64,000 nt of DNA from Nageia nagi (GCA_050084985.1 JBITNC010000001.1:155806001-155870000); one strand, 5' to 3'. Shown: positions 36,068 to 49,269, counted from the first letter of the stretch. The notes: generated by a model not told the origin, from the letters alone. Translations and numbers: made by a program.

Positions 36068-36761
36068 TGTTAACACCTAAAAAAGAATTTTGATTTAATT
36101 AAAATACCATTTTATATATTTGAAATAATTTACCTAATTTATTAAATAAATGCTTTTTCCTATGTGCACTCTCATCTACCTTTATATTTTATGGTAACAG
36201 GTTAATTCATCATCACAATAAGCCTAAGGAGGAGCCTTAGCACTAGACCTATTGCTTATAAAGGTGGAGGGGTTGTGCATGATCAAAGATATGACATGAC
36301 ATGATATAATCTCAAATCCTTGGTAGATGATAATATACTTATGTCAATATTGAGTGGGGTTTTTTAACATCACTTATTATCTCTAGATTTTATTATACTA
36401 TGAGATCTACATTCCTACGATCTTTCATCCCTTTGCAATCAAGATTTAACATTAAGGTGGGATGATGATATTGATCGAAAGGGAGAGGTATTATGATGGA
36501 ATGGTAACTAGGCACTGTCTCTAGGTTTTTCGCACTATCATTTTGTTGAGTTTAGATTAGTGGCTTCATATTTCAAGAAAGCTCATCATTTATCCTCTTT
36601 CAATCAAATTTATCCTCTGTTCATCATCAAAGTTAAAGTAAATCAAGGTCAATTAGGTCATTTTAATATTTCATATCATCAATTTTTTATTTTTTCATAA
36701 TTAATTGGTGAATTTAATTATTTTATAATTAACCCTAACAATTATTATTTTGATTATAATA
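36068..36761 (+). repeat. Element C 3' LTR
   Basis: It starts TGTTAACACCTAAAAAAG and ends TTGATTATAATA, with final CA decayed to TA. The TATA box TATAAAGG is at 36257-36264. GACTC follows at once. Confidence 0.93.
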
Positions 36762-36766
36762 GACTC

Positions 36767-36910
36767 AATAGTATTAAAAATAAGGCTTTAATAAATACTA
36801 CATCAATATGCATAGGTAGTTACATTCATTTGATAATATGATGTTAGCAATCAATAATATTATCTATTTGTACTCGTATTTAATAACAATACTTTTTGAA
36901 AAAAGGAAAT
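36767..36910. repeat. Host segment paralogous to 16543-16690
   Basis: AGTATTAAAAATAAGGCTTT opens the match to 16543 onward, and it remains collinear to about ATTTAATAACA. It lies just downstream of PPR coding sequence (minus strand) here and beside a PPR end region there. Confidence 0.8.
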
Positions 36911-36929
36911 GAAATAGAGTTTCCTTTCT

Positions 36930-37789
36930 ACCTAAAAGTATGCACCATATCATTATGCAAGACTCTTTAGAAATTGCATTATCTTATCAAATAAGTCTTG
37001 ACCCTTGTGAATTCTTCCATATTTTGCATACATGTATTTATATTAGGGCATTCATAATGATAACATTTAATGAAAAATTATATTTAATAAATATTTGATG
37101 GATGTCCATACCTTTTTCTAGAGCTCCTATGGTATTACATGTTAGAATAAAGTTGGCAATGGTTGTAGAGTTAGGATTTAATCTTGATAATTTCATTTGC
37201 TTAAAATCTCCAAGGCCTTGTTAGCAAACCCTATTTGTGCATATTATACAATCATTATAGTCCATGAGACTACATTTTGATGAGGCATTTTGTTAAACAA
37301 TTCATGGGATCTTTCAAGTATCCATTTTATGCATATCCTATGATAATTACAATCTATGAGACTACATTTCAATGAGAAATTTTATCAAATAATTCATTGG
37401 TCCTTTCAAGTATCCATTTTATGTAGATCCTATGATCATTATAGTCTATGAGACTATATTTTGATGAGGCATTATGTCAAATAAATCATAATGCCTTTCA
37501 AGTATCCATTTTGTGCATATTCTATAATCATTGCATATATAATGTCAACAATGGTGTCAATTAGACTCAACTTTGCTTATATGATGGGTGGAACTCCACC
37601 ACTTTCAACACACATCTTATCATACCCACAATCATGTTTTCCATCAATTTTTTTAATTTTTTTTTATATATTTTCATCCAAGGAAATGCATACCCATTTT
37701 ATTTGGTTGAAAATTCCTTATTTACTCCTAACAATTATATTTGGTTAAGAGTCTCTAGGGCCTTCTCAAAAAACCTATTTTATGCATAT
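36930..37789 (-). pseudogene. PPR gene, C-terminal side of the copy split by element E
   Basis: On the minus strand the order is MHKIGFFEKALETLNQI (37789-37735), then a poorly readable stretch. Three repeat-like units at 37230-37530 follow (LFDKMPHQNVVSWT-type, for example ELFDKISH-stop-NVVS). Then come NPNSTTIANFIPTCNTIGAL, EKGMDIHQIF and MNALIDMYAKYGRIHKG. These are PLS-class PPR motifs. Coding stops near 36930 with no E domain, so the gene is truncated there. Its N-terminal side continues at 59702-60250 beyond element E. The joined sequence keeps motif order and phase at the GYA|QNG position. Confidence 0.82.
37230..37530 (-). repeat. 92-bp tandem units inside PPR sequence
   Basis: The starts of successive TCCATTTT-type anchors are 37321, 37413 and 37505, exactly 92 bases apart. 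A less exact unit lies before them. Each encodes most of one PPR motif. The equivalent unit at 59703-59795 is 93 bases, that is 31 codons. Confidence 0.8.
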
Positions 37790-38610
37790 TATTGATATGT
37801 ATTTTGGTACACCTAGATTTACCTCTAAATGACCTAAAAACAAATATACATTTATTTGTATGATGAAACTAAGCTAATTAACTCACATAAACATACATGA
37901 ATAAGTGAATTTAATAATATAATAACAAAAAAATGATATTACAATGATGCTAAGATATAAAATGCAACTACATGCACTAATGAGAAAGGAATTAAGTGAA
38001 ATATAAATACCTATGTGTACTTACCTATGTTGAGATCAAGAATATCATGGAAAAAATTATTGAAGAGTGGTGACCTTGTTGTGTGAATCCAAATTCCAAC
38101 TATAGAAGAAACACCAGTGTAAGTGCTAGTCTTATAGAGCTCAACAAGGGTGTGTACCTCAATGTGAGTGCTAACGAACCTGAAGAATGAGGTTTTTCAA
38201 TAAGAATTAATGATAATAGAAATTATGATAATAGATATGAAAATAAGTCAAACCAATCATATGATCATGGATGTAAATATATATACTCACTTGAGTGATA
38301 AAAAGATTCCAATCTCAATAGGTGATGTTTAGAAAAACCCAAGCATAGGGTATCAACTATAGAGATGTAATATTGACATGCTTTCCCTATGTTAGAGATA
38401 CTTACATTTATATAAGGCATGATTAACCATTTGATCCCTTGTGTGAAGGTAGTATCCATCCTGATGTATCTAACATAAAACATAAGAACATAACCTAAAA
38501 AATATATGATAATAAGGTAAAATATGATTAAATGTGACTAAATGTGATTAAAATATGTAAGTTGTACCTAAGTGGTACCATGTTAAAGGGACCACTTTTA
38601 GGTATCAATA
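37790..38610 (-). repeat. Element E 3' LTR
   Basis: In plus reading it starts TATTGATATGTATTTTGG (TG decayed to TA) and ends TTAGGTATCAATA. It aligns with 58912-59696, with about one difference per nine bases in the first 95. It is 36 bases longer than its partner. Confidence 0.93.
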
Positions 38611-41600
38611 TATTCCCTCTTTGTAAGTATAATAAAATTAAATCTTGAAATGCAATTATTCTTGTAAAGGAAGTGAAGGTAGAGAGAACAAAAATTTGAT
38701 ACTTCTTTGGTTTAGCTATTTGGATAATCAAGGATTTGATGATGTATATTACCCCCTCTTTTCCTTGGTTGTGAGATGTAATGTTTTGCATGTAGTAGAA
38801 TCAACCAAGAGAAAATAATGAACTTGAAAATGAAATGCAAACACTTCCAAGCACATCTATGATTGTTAACTCATAAAATATATAATAGTGAATAATAATA
38901 GAGAACATCATAGTATGTCACCAAATGATATAGCAATAATGGATGAAGGATGAAATAAATATAATATGCATACATCATCTTGATAACAATAAATAAATAC
39001 TCAATGATTGATTCTTAGATGCATACATAAGAGAATCATGATAAAGGTATTTCCACATCATCATGAGGTACATCCTCCATTCTTAGATGGAACACATGTA
39101 ATCAAAACCATATATGTTGACATCATGATGAGGTACATGACCCATTACTAGATGCAACATATGAATCAAGAAAATAAGATGATGATGACTAGTTTAGGCC
39201 AACCAAAAAAGGTGACTCAAGCATGGAGGTTATTTTAGATCCAACCAACCAAGGTGACTTAGGGACATGGATGGTTTGAATATTTCTCAGCCATGTTATA
39301 TGATATGCTTACTATCATGAGGTATGCCCCATTCTTAGCTATGATTAAGGGTTGATTGGTTTAAATATTTTCTAATCATATATGATTACAGTACCCATGA
39401 TAATGTGACCATTAGAATGAAGATTAATTTATTCCTAGTCTCCAATAAAACCTAAGAAAAATATTTGGTTTAGTACCAACCAAATGATCAAAATAGTGAT
39501 AGTTATTTAATAACCACCCAACAATGATATGGTATGCTAAGCATGATAATGAAGCATGAAATGGTTGAATTATAATTATTAATATAAAGGTAAGAGAGTA
39601 AGGTATCAATTATCAAAATGTAATCTTAACATGCTTTCTTTAGGTTAGATATACTTACATTTATATCATGCATGATTCAGCATTTGATCCCTTGTGTGAA
39701 GGTAGTATCCATCCCAGTGTACCTAACATAAAACATAAGAACACAACCTAAAAAATATATGATAATAAGGTAAAATATGATTAAATATGACTAAATGTGA
39801 TTGAAACATGTATGTAAGTTGTACCTAAGTGGGATTGTGTTAAGGGGACTATTTTTAGGCATCAACAAATGTATCCTTTATAAGTATAATGAAATTGAAT
39901 CTTGAAATGACATTATGCTTGTAATGGAAGTAAAGGTAAAGAGAAGCAAATTTTGATACTTCCTTGGTTTAGCTATTTGGATCATTAAGGTTTTGATGAT
40001 GTATACTACCCCCTATTTTCCTTAGTTGTGAGATGTAATGGATTGCATGTAGTAGAATTAACCAAGAGCAAAGAATGAACTTGAAAATGAGAGGCAAACA
40101 CTTCTAATAATATATATGATTGTTAACTTATAAAATATATAGCAATGAATAATGATAGAGAACATCACAGTATACCAACAGATGATATAGAAATAATGGA
40201 AAAAGCATGAAATAAATATAATATACATACATAATCTTGATAACAATAAATAAATACTCAATGATTCATTCTTATATGCATACATAAAAGAATCATGATA
40301 AAGGTATTTCTACATCATCATGAGGTACATGTCCAATACCTAGATGGAACACATGTAATCAAAACTATATATGTTGACATAATCATGAGGTACATGACCC
40401 ATTATTAGATACAACATATGAATCAATAAAATAAGATGATGATGGCTATTTGATACCCAAACAACAAAGGTGACTCAAATATGGAGGTTATTTTAGATCC
40501 AACCAACAAAGGTGACCTAGGGACATGGATGGTTTGAATATTTTCTATCCATATTATATGATATGCTCACCATCATGAGGTATATGCCCCATTATTAGGT
40601 GTGATTAAGGGTTGATTGGTTTGAATATTTTCTAATCATATATGATTATAGTACCCATGATTATGTGGCCATTAGAATGATTATTAGTTTAGTCCCAATA
40701 TCCAAGAAAACCAAAGAAAAATATTTGGTTTAGTACCAATTGAATGATCAAAATAGTGATGGTTATTTAATAACCACCCAACAAGGATATGGTATGCTAA
40801 GCATGATAACAAAGCATAAAATGATTGAATTATGATTATTAATATAAAGGTAAGAGAATAAGGTATCAATTATCAATATGTAATCTTGACATGCTTTCTT
40901 CAAGTTAGATATACTTACATTTATATCATGCATGATTCACAATTTGATCCCTTCTGTGAATGTAGTAGCTGTCCCGATGTATCTAACATAAAACATAAGA
41001 ACATAACTTGAAAATATATATGATAATAAGTTAAAATATGATTAAATATCATTAAAATATTTATGTAAGATGCACCTAAGTGGGACCATGTTAAGGGGAC
41101 CACTTTTAGGTATCAACAAATGTCCCCTTTGTAAGTATAATTAAATTAAATCTTAAAATGAAATTATGCTTGTAAAGGAAGTGAAGGTAGAGAGAAGAAA
41201 AATTTGATACTTCCTTGGTTTAGCTATTTAGATCATCAAGGATTTGATGATGTATATTACCCTTTCTTTGCCTTGGTTGTGAAATGTAATGGCTTGCATG
41301 TAGTAGAATCAACTAAGAGTAAAGAATGAACTTGAAAATGAGAGGTAAACACTTCCAAGAACATATATGATTGTCAACTCATAAAAGATATAGCAATGAA
41401 AAATTATAGAGAACATCACAATATGTCATCAAATGACATAGCAATAATGGAGCAAGGATAAAATAAATATAATATCCATACATTGTCTTGATAACACTAA
41501 ATATAGAAATGATCAATGACATGATATAATCATGATAAAGGTATTTTCACATCATCATTAGGTACATGCCCCATTCCTAGATGGAACACATGCAATAAAA

Positions 41601-43330
41601 ACCATATATGTTGACATCATCATGAGGTATATTCCCCATTATTAGATACAACATATGAATCAAGAAAAAAAGATGATGATGGCTAGTTAAGATCCAACCA
41701 ACAAAGGTGACTCAAAGATGGAGGTTATTTTAGATCCAACCAATAATGGTGACTCAAATACATGGATGGTTTGAATATTTCTTAGCCATGTTATATGATA
41801 TGCTCACTATCATGAGGTATATGCCCCATTCTTAGGTGTGATTAAGAGTTTCTTGGTTTGAATATTTTCCAATCATATATGATTATAGTACCCATGATAA
41901 TGAATATTAGTTTAGTTGCAATATTCAAGTTAACCTAAGATAAATATTTAGTTTAGTACCAACCAAATGATCAAAATAGTGATGGTTATTAAATAATAAT
42001 CCAACAAAGATATGGTATGCTAAGCATGATAATGAATCATGAAATTATTGAATTATGATTGTTAATATAAAGATAAGAGAGTAAGGTATCAACTATCAAT
42101 ATGTAATCTTGACATGCTTTCCCTAGGTTAGAGATACTTACAATTATATCAAACATGATTCACCATTTAATCCCTTTTATGAAGGTAATATCTATCCTAG
42201 TGTATCTAACATAAAACATAAAAATAAAACCTAATAAATATATGATAATAAGGTAAAATATGATTAAATGTGATTAAATCATATATGTAAATTACACCTA
42301 TGTGGGATCATGTTAAGGGGATAACTTTTAGGTATCAACTGATGTTCCCTTTGTAATTATAATGAAATTGAATCTTGAAATTACATTATGCTTGTAAAGG
42401 AAAAGTTAAAAATAAGAAAAATTTGATACTTCCCTAGTTTAGCTATTCGGATCATCAAGGATTTGATGATGTATATTACCCCCTTTTTTTCTTGGTTGTG
42501 ACATGTAATGGCTTGCATGTAGTATAATCAACCAAGAGCAAAGAAAGAACTTGAAAATGAGAGGCAAACACTTCCAAGCACATATATAATTATTAACTCA
42601 TAAAAGATATAGTAATGAATAATAATAAAGAACATCACAATATGTCATCAAATGATATAACAATAATGGAGCAAGGATGAAATAAATATAATATACATAC
42701 ATCATATTGATAATAATTAATATAGAAATACAAAATGATTCATTCTTAGATGCATACATAAGAGAATCATTATAAAGGTGTTTCCATATCATCATGAGGT
42801 ACATGCCTCATTTCTAGATGGAACACATGTAATCAAAACCATATATGTTGACATCATCATGAGGTACATGACCCATTATTAGATGTAACATATGAATCAA
42901 GAAAATAAGATGATGATGGCTAGTTGAGACCCAATCAATAAAGGTGACTCAAATATGGAGGTTATTTTAGATCCAACAAACAAAGGTGACTCAAGGACAT
43001 GGATATTTTGAATATTTCCTAGCCATGTTATATGATATGCTCACCATCAAGAGGTATATGCCCTATTCATAGGTATGATTAAAGGTTGAGTGGTTTGAAT
43101 ATTTCCTAATCATATATGATTATAGTACCCATGATAATGTGTCCATTATAATGAAGATTAGTTTAGTACCAATCTCCAGGCTAACCCCAAGAAAATATTT
43201 GGTTTAGTACCAACCAAATGATTAAAATAGTAATGGTTATTTAATAACCACCCAATAAGGATATGGTATGGCAAGCATGATAAAAAAGCATGAAATTATT
43301 GAATTATGATTATCAATATAAGCATAAGAG
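38353..43330 (-). repeat. Four-copy ~1.25-kb tandem array of 3' UTR + polypurine tract + U3
   Basis: The LTR-end/polypurine junction (GGTATCAACA|AATGTCCCCTTTGTAAG) recurs at 38610, 39867, 41118 and 42340, spacings of 1257, 1251 and 1222. Each unit contains the promoter half of the LTR (including a CATTTATA, i.e. TATAAATG, box), the polypurine tract (CAAAGGGGACATT on the minus strand) and about 900 bases of 3' UTR. Units begin GGTATCAA(C/T)TATCAA and end GGTAAGAGAGTAA. Only the outermost unit is joined to a complete LTR. All units are similarly decayed, so the amplification is old. Confidence 0.93.
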
Positions 43331-43870
43331 AGTAAGGAATAATAACTACACTTACTTGTGATGAATAATGTAAGTTGATGCTAGAATGTTAGTGTAGATG
43401 CTAATGTTAACTGAGTGTGGAAGGTAGCATGGGTGCTAGGCCTTGTGTTGATTCAGACCTTGCAACTTTTTTGAGACTAAGATTTTATTGAGCTTATAGA
43501 TTTGGCCTATGCATGATGATATAAATATGCAAAGGATTTCTCATATAATCATCTATATGATTGATTATATTGATATCATTCGTCTAAAAATGATAACTAA
43601 TTGATGAAATTATGGAGTTAACATATTGGTTATCTTACCTGAATATGAATGCTAAACCTTGTGACTTTGATTGGAACCTAAAATGTGCAAGAGATACTAG
43701 CATGGATATCAAGATGATTGATAATTTTAACATGTAAAGCTAGCACATGTGCTATCTCAACAAAATTGAAAGGAAGCTAGGATCTTGATACCTCACTTCT
43801 ATATTGGTGAATTATTTAAGGACGACCTCTAGGATATGTATGAAAAGCTTCTTTCATGCATAGAAGGGCT
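43331..43870 (-). other. Element E 3' UTR, unique part
   Basis: No coding similarity. Short GTGCTAG / GATGCTAA words recur (43370-43450 and 43740-43760), and similar words appear inside the E LTR. The integrase stop region lies to the right. Confidence 0.5.
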
Positions 43871-44990
43871 TGATATGATTTAGGTTGGTTGAAAATTTGT
43901 CAACATTTCCATAAATTATTACCAACCTATATGTGTTATTTGGTTACTTGGTCTTGATGTTGGAGGGACCAATCCAATTAGTCTCAAATTTACCTTTGTC
44001 TTATTTTTCAACTTATGACTTGTGATTATTCTCCTTGAGTACTAGATCATCCACTTGGAATTCACATGGTATAATATTTTTTCCATATACTTTCTTTACT
44101 TTTTTTTGATAATCCCTAATATATTATAAGGCATAGACTCTTTTTTTTCATCTAATCCTTATAGCTTCCTTAATATTGTTTTTCAATGTTCTTCCTAATC
44201 AATGATACCTTCTAGGGACACCCTTAATGATGGTACATCCACCTCCAATGGTAATAAAACATTATCTTCATAAACTAATGAAAATGGGGTAGACCCTATA
44301 GCTTATCCATTTCTTATTCTGTATGCCCATAAGGGATATACTAGTTGAGAATGTCAATCTCTATGATTTTTCTTAACTAACTTGCATATGATGTTAACAA
44401 TTATCTTGATAGGCTCTTCAGCTTGTCCATTTCATTATGGATAGTAGGTTTATAATAATATTTTTCTTAATTTTTAATCCCATAAAAAACTCCTTAGCTT
44501 TCTTTCTTCTATAGTTCTTTCCATTATCCATAATGAGATGAGATGGAACACCAAATCTAGAAATGATATTTTTAATCATGAATTTTACAATTTGAGGATC
44601 CTTGGAGGATATCAAAGGTACAAATTTAGCCCACTTTATGAAGTATTTTTTAGCAACTAGGATGAATTTTTATCCCTCACTAGATTTAGAATTGGTAACA
44701 CAAATTAAATTGAAGGCCCAATGGTAAAGGACCAAGGTGAATCATTGTTGCTAGTTCACTTGAAGGAGCTTGTTTCAAGTTAGCATGCTTTTGATATTTT
44801 TCACATTTATGAATATGTAAAATGCAATCCTTTTTCATAGATGAAAAATAATATCCTATTCCTATGAGCTTATGATAAATAGTTGTGCCATTAAAATGAC
44901 CTCCATTCATGCTATCATATACTTGTTCCATAACCTTATTTGCTTTTGATTCATTTAGATATATAAGAAAAGTGTTTTAGCCTTCTTTTT
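43870..44990 (-). pseudogene. Element E integrase, decayed
   Basis: Minus-strand order: zinc-binding module at 44686-44931 (MNGGHFNGTTIYHKLI, YYFSSMKKDCILHIHKCEKY), core at 44418-44615 (IISRFGVPSHLIMDNGKNY with the second catalytic Asp, GLKIKKN), then NGQAEEPIK near 44400, which keeps the third acidic residue. Further on come GSTPFSLVYEDNVLLPLEVD and a C-terminal WIGPSNIKTKLPNNTYRL module with INLNHIKPFYA near 43870. Close to element C's integrase. Stops and shifts occur about every 150-250 bases. Confidence 0.88.
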
Positions 44991-45159
44991 AGGAAATTGG
45001 AATGGCATGAATATAGGATCTTCCCTTGTTTGAGTTAGTTATAGATATCAATATACCATGGATATAATAGGAGAATAACACATATAAGTGGTTCCTTTCT
45101 ATAGAATCCTTATAATTGATCCTCATCTTCAACTAAGATAGGTGTTAGTGAAGTAACAT

Positions 45160-46050
45160 TAATCATAGCATATGAAAATCTATTATTTTTCCTTGAAATA
45201 TTTTTAAACTAAATATATATAAAATACCTTTGAACCATTTCTTCTATGGGGTGCTTATAAGGTTGTAACTTGTCATCTTTTGTATTGTAAATATCATTGA
45301 TTTTATTGATGACAAGTTTTGAATCACCATATACTTTTAGCTTATTGTTTCCAAGGTTGATTTATTCTTTCAATCCTAAGACTAATGCTTCATAATTAGC
45401 CATGTTATTTGTGCATTTTAAAGTTAATTTGTAAGCCATAGGAATCATACCACCTTCAAGAGATACTACTACAATTCTTGCCCCATTCCTTTGCAAATAT
45501 TTGGAGCCATCAAGGAATAGTATCTAAGCCTTGTCCTCACATTGCTCAAATAGTATCATAAGCTCATTTATGTTAATATTTTCATCACATGGTGTTGCTA
45601 TAAGCATATCAACTATAACCTATCCTTTGATTGCTTTTGTATTGTGTAGAGAAGATCAAACTCTTGGAGTTCCATGATCCATTTGGCTGGTCTTCCTTAC
45701 AACTATGGTTTTGAGAAAATTTTTGTAATGGATTAGCTTGAGCCATAATGAAGGTAGTGTTGGTGATCATGTAATGCCTTAATTTTTTATTTGTGTATAC
45801 TATGGTATAGCATAACTTATCAATAGGTATGTAATTTATTTATGCATTCTATAGTATCTTGGATAAGTATTATACAACCCTTTCCCTACTTTCCCTATCT
45901 TTCCCTATCAAGTTGCACAAGGATTATCCCAACAGCATTGGTTGTAGCTAAAATATATAAGTATAGTGGTTTGGTGTGATCAACTAGTTTTAATACAAGA
46001 GAGTTAAGCAAGTAGCTCTTAATATCCTTAAAATATTTTTGACACTCTTT
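45160..46050 (-). pseudogene. Element E RNase H region with second RNase H-like domain
   Basis: The second RNase H-like domain reads LDGSKYLQRNGARIVVVSLE, NNMANYEALVLGLKE and KVYGDSKLVINKINDIY (about 45230-45530). The DGS, YEAL and GDS blocks match element C's 33448-34060 domain. The first RNase H (45600-46050) is poorly readable. Dual RNase H supports the Tat-lineage placement. Confidence 0.8.
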
Positions 46051-46053
46051 TGT

Positions 46054-46884
46054 TTAGACAAAGTGATTTCCCTTTTTGAGTAAATAAGAGAATAAAATTA
46101 TTTTATCTACTAATTGATCCATGAGCCTCTTTAGTACTTGTAACTTCCCTTGGAGACTTCTAAGTTGTCTAATATTTCTTGGTGGAGGCATATTCATGAT
46201 ATCTTTAACCTTCTTAGGATCTATCTCTATGCCTCTTCTAGATACTATGTATCTAATCAACTTACCACTAGAAACCCCAGAGACACACTTCTTAGGATTT
46301 AGCTTCAAGTTGAATTATCTTATACTTTAAAAAATGACTTTCAAGTCCTCTAAATGATTTTTGTTTTAGTTCACTTAGCATGAATATAATCCATATACAC
46401 TTCAATTGATTTATGAATAAGGAGATGTAACATAGTTACCATTGCTCTTTGATATGTTGCCCTTACATTTTTGAGACCAAAGGGTATGATCACCCAACAA
46501 AATATTCCTCAAGGTGTAGTGAAGGTTATCTTGTGTTGATCCTCTTTATTAATTTTGATTTGGTTCTATCATAATAAACCATCTATGAATGATAGCATCT
46601 CATGTCCTACTATATACTCTACAATTGTATCAATATATAGCAATGGAAAGTTATCCTTTGGATAAGTCTTGTTTATATTCCTAAAATCTGAACATTTGAT
46701 TTCTCTATTTGGCTTTAAAGATAGAAAAATATTAGCTAACTAAGATGAATAGTCAATGGAATCAATGTAACCTAATTTATGATATTTTCCAATCTCTTTC
46801 TTGACTAACAAAGAGTGCTTTGGATGCATTGGTCTTCTTTTCTATTGTACATGCTTTTCTCCTTCCTGTACCATCAAATTATAA
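46054..46884 (-). pseudogene. Element E reverse transcriptase, main part (right edge cut by D)
   Basis: From the D junction leftward: RRPMHPKHSLLVKKEIGKYH, LGYIDSIDYSS-stop-LANI, FRNINKTYPKDNFPL, EMLSFIDGLL (first catalytic Asp). The active-site box is decayed to YMDYIHAK near 46390. The thumb block KLNPKKCVSGVSSGKLIRYI and PPPRNIRQLRSLQGKLQVL is at 46054-46308. The first residues of RT are on the other side of element D (55489 onward). Confidence 0.88.
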
Positions 46885-47861
46885 TGTTAATCCAAAAAAT
46901 CAACCTATTAGCAAATAAGAAAAACACACATAAATTACTAATATGTATCTTATTACTCTTTAAAGTGACCTTAGATTGTACAACATGAATCTCTAGATTC
47001 ATCACCTTGCTTGAAGAGCTTTTACAAAGTTGTGTTTTAGAGCCTATTGGGCTTTTATAGAATCATTGGAAATCAAGATATCATCATCAATATTTTTCTC
47101 TAATTATTGGCATTTCATATGTAGTTGTTGGAATCTCTATAATTGGAGTATATTTTTTATGATTCTCCTCCTCTCCTACTTTATTCCAACTTTGTCTCTT
47201 GATTCTTAATGATTCGTTTCTCAATGAACCTTTAATATTCTACTCGTCAACACCTGTAGACCCTACACATATGCCAAAATAAAATATCAAATATACTTGA
47301 TCATATAAAAATATTAAATACTAAACTTAAAATCATGAACAAGTGCATAAATGAAGTACTTAACTCTTCAAAATCTCTAAGTGAAATTTTGCAAAGTAAT
47401 CCTACTTCAAATTTGGACTCTTTCCTTCATTCCTTAAGGTTTTATTTATAGATTTAAAAATTAGTTAGATTTCATATTTTAAAGGCTAACAACCTAGCCC
47501 AATAGCTTACCTAGATCTAAAATAGTTGTGATCTCACACACATAGCTACAAAACTAACCATGAATTACTCTTGATCCATAATTTTAAGGGATCAATCATC
47601 CCACAACTCACTATCTTGTTTTAGCTTTATTGATTATAGAGTCACCAACATTTGGGATCAATCACTAATTTCTAGACTTAATAATTGATATTTAGAGTCA
47701 GTCATTAACATTTGGAGTCAATCATCTACATTTGTAGTTGATCACCAACATTTGGAGTCAGTCTCTAGTGATTCACATTTATTATAACTTTTATAATAAA
47801 TGTTAATTTTTTATCCCCTTCATTTGATTTTTCACTAAAGGATTATTTTTGGGTATCTACA
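46885..47861 (-). repeat. Element D 3' LTR
   Basis: In plus reading TGTTAATCCAAAAAATCAAC to GGGTATCTACA; minus start TGTAGATACCC. The minus-strand tract CAAAAATGGAAAAA (47862-47875) is a plausible polypurine tract. A degenerate 20-bp minisatellite lies at 47641-47765. The TATA box TATAAATA is at 47443-47450. Confidence 0.92.
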
Positions 47862-49260
47862 TTTTTCCATTTTTGAATTGTTCATTGATGGAAGAGAAGG
47901 ATAATTCAAAAAATTACTTTATCTAAAAAATGGGTGTGTTCAAGATCCTTGAATTTTGTGTTCAACTCTTAGGTCAATGCTTTAAATTAACTTAGTCTCT
48001 TGAATAAGTCAAACTTGATCGATTAAATCATGACTAAATTATATCCTAATATTTTGCACTTGATGCATTTTGAAATCAATTATGGTGTATACCAAAATAT
48101 CACTATGTCTATCTCCATATTGTATGCTATTTATAGTAGTTGCATGAAGAGACTCTAATTCATCTCTATATGCTTAAGCAAATACATGATAGTAAGCTTA
48201 TCTTGTGTATACATTTGATTTGATTTTACTATTCTTTATCTTGATAATGAGGTTACATGATGATCTTACACAAAAGGTCATTCTATGCTTTTAAATCATA
48301 TTTGATTTCTTAAAGATTGAATTATTTGTGAGATTTAATGTCTTTTAAACATGTTCCTTTTATTGTTTCAACAAGTAGGAACCTTGCTCATTTTGATTTT
48401 GACATATTTTAATTTTTTTTTAGGGCTCATCAAGGATGCATTATGAGGGATGTAAAAATGATAATTTTTCCATCAAGGACTCATGAAAGGATACTTTTGT
48501 AAAGTTCCTCATCAAGGATCTATAATGAGACACTAGAAAGAGGGCTTTATATATTTTTTTCTATATACATTTATATGTTTTGTATGTTTTTTATTGCCTC
48601 TCTTATAATTCATGAAAGATAATAAAAGGAGGGCTTACAATTTTGTATTTTTTGTTTTATTTTTAATTTTTAATTTTTTTAAGGTTTTCCAATGTTTGGT
48701 ACTAAAACCTAGATGTATTTTGATAGAGTCACTTTGCATTCAAACTGGGTCCCTTCACTTCATGGTTTAAGGCTTTATTTATAGACTTTGAAAACAAGCA
48801 AAGTTTTTGATTTTGGAGACAAAAAGCTAGATAGAAAAGCCTATCTAGGTTTTTCATGGTTATGATCCAAAGTGGGGATACATTGGATGGATGGTGATTC
48901 ATTTTTTATCCTTTGATTTCTTCATAAGACACTTTAGATGTTACCATTTTTATTTTGATTTTTCCAACTTTAGTATCATCTGTGTTTAGGTACCAAACGC
49001 TAGTAATTGCTATGAATTGTTAGCATCCAGGGGTCGAACATTGGCATTTAGAAGATTATAGTAAATTTTTTAATCTATATTTTTTTTTGTTCTCCTTTCA
49101 TATTATCGAAAGAAGGATCTTTTTGGGTGTTTATAGGAAGCTTTATTTAACTCATCTAACATGCAAGCTCTTTCTTTCCAAGAACCTTTTTCTTATGGTG
49201 TTGCATTTATTTTTGGATATAGACTATTATAAGCCCTTTATTGATCATTGAATGACTCTT
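47862..49260 (-). other. Element D 3' non-coding region
   Basis: I see no pol domain on either strand. A CATCAAGGA(T/C)-type word recurs at 48430-48530, and a T-rich run lies at 48630-48690. Where RT and IN would be expected there is nothing recognisable. Confidence 0.6.
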
Positions 49261-49269
49261 GTTGATTAA

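Larger units (their letters stand above)
28396..36761 (+). mobile_element. Element C: full-length Ty3/gypsy (Tat-like) retrotransposon
   Basis: The element is 8.37 kb with LTRs at 28396-29087 and 36068-36761 and the exact duplication GACTC on both sides (28391-28395, 36762-36766). Order: LTR, primer site, gag, PR, RT, RNase H, a second RNase H-like domain, IN, 3' UTR with 86-88-bp repeats, polypurine tract, LTR. The gag-PR-RT-RH-IN order is that of Ty3/gypsy. The extra RNase H domain points to the Tat lineage. All domains are broken by stops. Element H (3' end) belongs to the same family, and E is a near relative in gag and IN. Confidence 0.95.

Noticed and set aside
39424-42804. Recurring 61-75-codon minus-strand open frames in the array
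   Set aside because: They recur because the non-coding 1.25-kb unit recurs. No family likeness, and frames differ among copies.
38353-43330. CRISPR-like or satellite array
   Set aside because: Units are ~1.25 kb with recognisable LTR and polypurine parts, so this is an internal element duplication.
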